From assembly GCA_037893245.1 (NCBI GenBank), contig JBAIAA010000738.1, positions 186,001 to 250,000 of the forward strand: 64,000 nt of DNA, in the 5' to 3' direction. The first letter of the stretch is position 1. Each line of letters starts with the position of its first letter. The DNA is from Crossaster papposus. Lineage: Eukaryota > Echinodermata > Asteroidea > Velatida > Solasteridae. Positions 57,601 through 64,000 of the stretch are shown here, in pieces. The notes under the pieces are model-generated. The model was not told where the DNA came from and made no database searches. It saw only the letters and a program-made list of their open reading frames with translations. A program made the translations under genes and the position numbers.

Positions 57601-60600
57601 AAGCATGCCCCGGGTCAAATTGCTAATTTTGCCATTCCTGGAGGCCCCCCTCTATCTCCTAACACCCAGCCCCTTCCCGGGGCATGCTTTCCTTCATGCC
57701 CTTATTTGTGGGCGGGGATTGTGTGCACAAACCTATGGCGAATTTGAAACGCGTGTGTTAACGTTATAATTTTCAGAAAATCGAAATAAAATACTAACAA
57801 AGCATGCCCCGGGTCAAATTGCTAATTTTGCCATTCCTGGAGGCCCCCCTCTATCTCCTAACACCCAGCCCCTTCCCGGGGCATGCTTTCCTTCATGCCC
57901 TTATTTGTGGGCGGGGATTGTGTGCACAAACCTATGGCGAATTTGAAACGCGTGTGTTAACGTTATAATTTTCAGAAAATCGAAATAAAATACTAACAAA
58001 GCATGCCCCGGGTCAAATTGCTAATTTTGCCATTCCTGGAGGCCCCCCTCTATCTCCTAACACCCAGCCCCTTCCCGGGGCATGCTTTCCTTCATGCCCT
58101 TATTTGTGGGCGGGGATTGTGTGCACAAACCTATGGCGAATTTGAAACGCGTGTGTTAACGTTATAATTTTCAGAAAATCGAAATAAAATACTAACAAAG
58201 CATGCCCCGGGTCAAATTGCTAATTTTGCCATTCCTGGAGGCCCCCCTCTATCTCCTAACACCCAGCCCCTTCCCGGGGCATGCTTTCCTTCATGCCCTT
58301 ATTTGTGGGCGGGGATTGTGTGCACAAACCTATGGCGAATTTGAAACGCGTGTGTTAACGTTATAATTTTCAGAAAATCGAAATAAAATACTAACAAAGC
58401 ATGCCCCGGGTCAAATTGCTAATTTTGCCATTCCTGGAGGCCCCCCTCTATCTCCTAACACCCAGCCCCTTCCCGGGGCATGCTTTCCTTCATGCCCTTA
58501 TTTGTGGGCGGGGATTGTGTGCACAAACCTATGGCGAATTTGAAACGCGTGTGTTAACGTTATAATTTTCAGAAAATCGAAATAAAATACTAACAAAGCA
58601 TGCCCCGGGTCAAATTGCTAATTTTGCCATTCCTGGAGGCCCCCCTCTATCTCCTAACACCCAGCCCCTTCCCGGGGCATGCTTTCCTTCATGCCCTTAT
58701 TTGTGGGCGGGGATTGTGTGCACAAACCTATGGCGAATTTGAAACGCGTGTGTTAACGTTATAATTTTCAGAAAATCGAAATAAAATACTAACAAAGCAT
58801 GCCCCGGGTCAAATTGCTAATTTTGCCATTCCTGGAGGCCCCCCTCTATCTCCTAACACCCAGCCCCTTCCCGGGGCATGCTTTCCTTCATGCCCTTATT
58901 TGTGGGCGGGGATTGTGTGCACAAACCTATGGCGAATTTGAAACGCGTGTGTTAACGTTATAATTTTCAGAAAATCGAAATAAAATACTAACAAAGCATG
59001 CCCCGGGTCAAATTGCTAATTTTGCCATTCCTGGAGGCCCCCCTCTATCTCCTAACACCCAGCCCCTTCCCGGGGCATGCTTTCCTTCATGCCCTTATTT
59101 GTGGGCGGGGATTGTGTGCACAAACCTATGGCGAATTTGAAACGCGTGTGTTAACGTTATAATTTTCAGAAAATCGAAATAAAATACTAACAAAGCATGC
59201 CCCGGGTCAAATTGCTAATTTTGCCATTCCTGGAGGCCCCCCTCTATCTCCTAACACCCAGCCCCTTCCCGGGGCATGCTTTCCTTCATGCCCTTATTTG
59301 TGGGCGGGGATTGTGTGCACAAACCTATGGCGAATTTGAAACGCGTGTGTTAACGTTATAATTTTCAGAAAATCGAAATAAAATACTAACAAAGCATGCC
59401 CCGGGTCAAATTGCTAATTTTGCCATTCCTGGAGGCCCCCCTCTATCTCCTAACACCCAGCCCCTTCCCGGGGCATGCTTTCCTTCATGCCCTTATTTGT
59501 GGGCGGGGATTGTGTGCACAAACCTATGGCGAATTTGAAACGCGTGTGTTAACGTTATAATTTTCAGAAAATCGAAATAAAATACTAACAAAGCATGCCC
59601 CGGGTCAAATTGCTAATTTTGCCATTCCTGGAGGCCCCCCTCTATCTCCTAACACCCAGCCCCTTCCCGGGGCATGCTTTCCTTCATGCCCTTATTTGTG
59701 GGCGGGGATTGTGTGCACAAACCTATGGCGAATTTGAAACGCGTGTGTTAACGTTATAATTTTCAGAAAATCGAAATAAAATACTAACAAAGCATGCCCC
59801 GGGTCAAATTGCTAATTTTGCCATTCCTGGAGGCCCCCCTCTATCTCCTAACACCCAGCCCCTTCCCGGGGCATGCTTTCCTTCATGCCCTTATTTGTGG
59901 GCGGGGATTGTGTGCACAAACCTATGGCGAATTTGAAACGCGTGTGTTAACGTTATAATTTTCAGAAAATCGAAATAAAATACTAACAAAGCATGCCCCG
60001 GGTCAAATTGCTAATTTTGCCATTCCTGGAGGCCCCCCTCTATCTCCTAACACCCAGCCCCTTCCCGGGGCATGCTTTCCTTCATGCCCTTATTTGTGGG
60101 CGGGGATTGTGTGCACAAACCTATGGCGAATTTGAAACGCGTGTGTTAACGTTATAATTTTCAGAAAATCGAAATAAAATACTAACAAAGCATGCCCCGG
60201 GTCAAATTGCTAATTTTGCCATTCCTGGAGGCCCCCCTCTATCTCCTAACACCCAGCCCCTTCCCGGGGCATGCTTTCCTTCATGCCCTTATTTGTGGGC
60301 GGGGATTGTGTGCACAAACCTATGGCGAATTTGAAACGCGTGTGTTAACGTTATAATTTTCAGAAAATCGAAATAAAATACTAACAAAGCATGCCCCGGG
60401 TCAAATTGCTAATTTTGCCATTCCTGGAGGCCCCCCTCTATCTCCTAACACCCAGCCCCTTCCCGGGGCATGCTTTCCTTCATGCCCTTATTTGTGGGCG
60501 GGGATTGTGTGCACAAACCTATGGCGAATTTGAAACGCGTGTGTTAACGTTATAATTTTCAGAAAATCGAAATAAAATACTAACAAAGCATGCCCCGGGT

Positions 60601-62679
60601 CAAATTGCTAATTTTGCCATTCCTGGAGGCCCCCCTCTATCTCCTAACACCCAGCCCCTTCCCGGGGCATGCTTTCCTTCATGCCCTTATTTGTGGGCGG
60701 GGATTGTGTGCACAAACCTATGGCGAATTTGAAACGCGTGTGTTAACGTTATAATTTTCAGAAAATCGAAATAAAATACTAACAAAGCATGCCCCGGGTC
60801 AAATTGCTAATTTTGCCATTCCTGGAGGCCCCCCTCTATCTCCTAACACCCAGCCCCTTCCCGGGGCATGCTTTCCTTCATGCCCTTATTTGTGGGCGGG
60901 GATTGTGTGCACAAACCTATGGCGAATTTGAAACGCGTGTGTTAACGTTATAATTTTCAGAAAATCGAAATAAAATACTAACAAAGCATGCCCCGGGTCA
61001 AATTGCTAATTTTGCCATTCCTGGAGGCCCCCCTCTATCTCCTAACACCCAGCCCCTTCCCGGGGCATGCTTTCCTTCATGCCCTTATTTGTGGGCGGGG
61101 ATTGTGTGCACAAACCTATGGCGAATTTGAAACGCGTGTGTTAACGTTATAATTTTCAGAAAATCGAAATAAAATACTAACAAAGCATGCCCCGGGTCAA
61201 ATTGCTAATTTTGCCATTCCTGGAGGCCCCCCTCTATCTCCTAACACCCAGCCCCTTCCCGGGGCATGCTTTCCTTCATGCCCTTATTTGTGGGCGGGGA
61301 TTGTGTGCACAAACCTATGGCGAATTTGAAACGCGTGTGTTAACGTTATAATTTTCAGAAAATCGAAATAAAATACTAACAAAGCATGCCCCGGGTCAAA
61401 TTGCTAATTTTGCCATTCCTGGAGGCCCCCCTCTATCTCCTAACACCCAGCCCCTTCCCGGGGCATGCTTTCCTTCATGCCCTTATTTGTGGGCGGGGAT
61501 TGTGTGCACAAACCTATGGCGAATTTGAAACGCGTGTGTTAACGTTATAATTTTCAGAAAATCGAAATAAAATACTAACAAAGCATGCCCCGGGTCAAAT
61601 TGCTAATTTTGCCATTCCTGGAGGCCCCCCTCTATCTCCTAACACCCAGCCCCTTCCCGGGGCATGCTTTCCTTCATGCCCTTATTTGTGGGCGGGGATT
61701 GTGTGCACAAACCTATGGCGAATTTGAAACGCGTGTGTTAACGTTATAATTTTCAGAAAATCGAAATAAAATACTAACAAAGCATGCCCCGGGTCAAATT
61801 GCTAATTTTGCCATTCCTGGAGGCCCCCCTCTATCTCCTAACACCCAGCCCCTTCCCGGGGCATGCTTTCCTTCATGCCCTTATTTGTGGGCGGGGATTG
61901 TGTGCACAAACCTATGGCGAATTTGAAACGCGTGTGTTAACGTTATAATTTTCAGAAAATCGAAATAAAATACTAACAAAGCATGCCCCGGGTCAAATTG
62001 CTAATTTTGCCATTCCTGGAGGCCCCCCTCTATCTCCTAACACCCAGCCCCTTCCCGGGGCATGCTTTCCTTCATGCCCTTATTTGTGGGCGGGGATTGT
62101 GTGCACAAACCTATGGCGAATTTGAAACGCGTGTGTTAACGTTATAATTTTCAGAAAATCGAAATAAAATACTAACAAAGCATGCCCCGGGTCAAATTGC
62201 TAATTTTGCCATTCCTGGAGGCCCCCCTCTATCTCCTAACACCCAGCCCCTTCCCGGGGCATGCTTTCCTTCATGCCCTTATTTGTGGGCGGGGATTGTG
62301 TGCACAAACCTATGGCGAATTTGAAACGCGTGTGTTAACGTTATAATTTTCAGAAAATCGAAATAAAATACTAACAAAGCATGCCCCGGGTCAAATTGCT
62401 AATTTTGCCATTCCTGGAGGCCCCCCTCTATCTCCTAACACCCAGCCCCTTCCCGGGGCATGCTTTCCTTCATGCCCTTATTTGTGGGCGGGGATTGTGT
62501 GCACAAACCTATGGCGAATTTGAAACGCGTGTGTTAACGTTATAATTTTCAGAAAATCGAAATAAAATACTAACAAAGCATGCCCCGGGTCAAATTGCTA
62601 ATTTTGCCATTCCTGGAGGCCCCCCTCTATCTCCTAACACCCAGCCCCTTCCCGGGGCATGCTTTCCTTCATGCCCTTA

Positions 62680-62695
62680 TTTGTGGGGGGGATTG
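62680..62695 (+). other. 1-bp deletion in one monomer (GTGGGCGGGG to GTGGGGGGG)
   Basis: The C separating two G-runs is missing, producing a run of seven G. The monomer is 198 bp (62,580 to 62,778). In a homopolymer-like context this may be a sequencing or polishing error. Confidence 0.88.
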
Positions 62696-64000
62696 TGTGC
62701 ACAAACCTATGGCGAATTTGAAACGCGTGTGTTAACGTTATAATTTTCAGAAAATCGAAATAAAATACTAACAAAGCATGCCCCGGGTCAAATTGCTAAT
62801 TTTGCCATTCCTGGAGGCCCCCCTCTATCTCCTAACACCCAGCCCCTTCCCGGGGCATGCTTTCCTTCATGCCCTTATTTGTGGGCGGGGATTGTGTGCA
62901 CAAACCTATGGCGAATTTGAAACGCGTGTGTTAACGTTATAATTTTCAGAAAATCGAAATAAAATACTAACAAAGCATGCCCCGGGTCAAATTGCTAATT
63001 TTGCCATTCCTGGAGGCCCCCCTCTATCTCCTAACACCCAGCCCCTTCCCGGGGCATGCTTTCCTTCATGCCCTTATTTGTGGGCGGGGATTGTGTGCAC
63101 AAACCTATGGCGAATTTGAAACGCGTGTGTTAACGTTATAATTTTCAGAAAATCGAAATAAAATACTAACAAAGCATGCCCCGGGTCAAATTGCTAATTT
63201 TGCCATTCCTGGAGGCCCCCCTCTATCTCCTAACACCCAGCCCCTTCCCGGGGCATGCTTTCCTTCATGCCCTTATTTGTGGGCGGGGATTGTGTGCACA
63301 AACCTATGGCGAATTTGAAACGCGTGTGTTAACGTTATAATTTTCAGAAAATCGAAATAAAATACTAACAAAGCATGCCCCGGGTCAAATTGCTAATTTT
63401 GCCATTCCTGGAGGCCCCCCTCTATCTCCTAACACCCAGCCCCTTCCCGGGGCATGCTTTCCTTCATGCCCTTATTTGTGGGCGGGGATTGTGTGCACAA
63501 ACCTATGGCGAATTTGAAACGCGTGTGTTAACGTTATAATTTTCAGAAAATCGAAATAAAATACTAACAAAGCATGCCCCGGGTCAAATTGCTAATTTTG
63601 CCATTCCTGGAGGCCCCCCTCTATCTCCTAACACCCAGCCCCTTCCCGGGGCATGCTTTCCTTCATGCCCTTATTTGTGGGCGGGGATTGTGTGCACAAA
63701 CCTATGGCGAATTTGAAACGCGTGTGTTAACGTTATAATTTTCAGAAAATCGAAATAAAATACTAACAAAGCATGCCCCGGGTCAAATTGCTAATTTTGC
63801 CATTCCTGGAGGCCCCCCTCTATCTCCTAACACCCAGCCCCTTCCCGGGGCATGCTTTCCTTCATGCCCTTATTTGTGGGCGGGGATTGTGTGCACAAAC
63901 CTATGGCGAATTTGAAACGCGTGTGTTAACGTTATAATTTTCAGAAAATCGAAATAAAATACTAACAAAGCATGCCCCGGGTCAAATTGCTAATTTTGCC

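Larger units (their letters stand above)
1..64000 (+). repeat. 199-bp satellite DNA array spanning the whole window
   Basis: The motif AAAGCATGCC starts a new copy every 199 bp from position 98 to the right edge. Following its ATG from 103 to 63,972 gives about 322 starts, all in the same orientation. The only length exceptions I found are small indels and the damaged block at 46,907-48,010. The left edge begins inside a monomer and the right edge ends inside one, so neither array boundary is in view. Nothing outside the repeat is present. The monomer length is close to a nucleosome plus linker, which is common among centromeric and pericentromeric satellites; that location is an inference. 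I do not recognise the family. Confidence 0.98.
23928..64000 (+). repeat. Homogenised satellite domain (GTTATAATTTT type)
   Basis: From the first GTTATAATTTT at 23,926-23,936 every intact monomer carries this variant and the copies are virtually identical. Register is kept exactly over long runs: 80 monomers from 23,969 to 39,889 expected (39,880 observed, explained by one 9-bp deletion), and 69 monomers from 48,849 to 62,580. Outside the damaged monomers I found only two substitutions, at 25,588 (C to T) and 30,482 (C to G). This uniformity suggests very recent amplification or very active homogenisation. It is also the kind of sequence in which assemblers lose copy number, so the array length here should be treated as a minimum or an estimate. 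Confidence 0.95.

Noticed and set aside
1-64000. CRISPR array
   Set aside because: The whole 199-bp unit is repeated with no unique spacers, and the unit is far longer than a CRISPR repeat. No cas genes are present.
1-64000. Ribosomal or other structural RNA tandem cluster
   Set aside because: No 5S, tRNA or rRNA signature (for example Pol III A/B boxes with a terminator T-run) was recognised in the monomer, which is 199 bp and tandem without a spacer.
1-64000. Telomeric or subtelomeric repeats
   Set aside because: No short telomeric motif arrays (TTAGGG-like) are present, and neither end of the window leaves the 199-bp array.

Overview
The whole 64 kb window is one head-to-tail tandem array of a 199-bp satellite monomer. 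I counted about 322 monomer starts (the AAAGCATGCC motif), with partial copies at both ends. I see no protein-coding gene, RNA gene, transposon, CRISPR array or unique sequence on either strand. The consensus monomer is about 47% G+C and has 8 CpGs (observed/expected about 0.75). It splits into a C-rich/G-rich two thirds and an AT-rich tail. A long, single-orientation array at near-nucleosomal spacing is typical of eukaryotic (peri)centromeric or other heterochromatic satellite DNA. I do not recognise the family, and the species cannot be named from this window.

There are two domains. Domain 1 (1 to about 23,927) holds divergent monomers with many recurring diagnostic variants. It is built from nested segmental tandem duplications: a 4-mer (796 bp) at the left end, an 8-mer (1,591 bp) duplicated with no difference found, an 18-mer (3,581 bp) duplicated with few differences, a 13-mer (about 2,585 bp) duplicated mostly from within the second 18-mer, and 4-mer doublings inside these. 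Shared 1- and 2-bp indels act as lineage markers. Domain 2 (23,928 to 64,000) switches abruptly to one monomer type carrying GTTATAATTTT. About 200 copies are almost perfectly identical; I found only two isolated substitutions outside a few damaged monomers.

Domain 2 is interrupted by a damaged block of about 1.1 kb (46,907-48,010) full of scattered indels, and by five smaller lesions (near 39,830-40,020, 42,780-42,983, 44,423-44,432, 48,667 and 62,687). The large block looks like uncorrected single-molecule sequence or a gap patch rather than biology. This also warns that the copy number of the identical domain may not be reliable.

The long open frames on the + strand of domain 1 (113 codons, sometimes 179-245) are by-products of the periodicity: 199 is not divisible by 3, so a frame drifts through different phases of the monomer. 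They vanish in domain 2, where the diagnostic change creates an in-frame TAA. Each monomer also carries strong dyad symmetry (a perfect 15-bp inverted repeat with a 61-nt loop), a 7-bp hairpin, short palindromes and a minus-strand cluster of four G-tracts. These are the best candidates for any structural role of the array.
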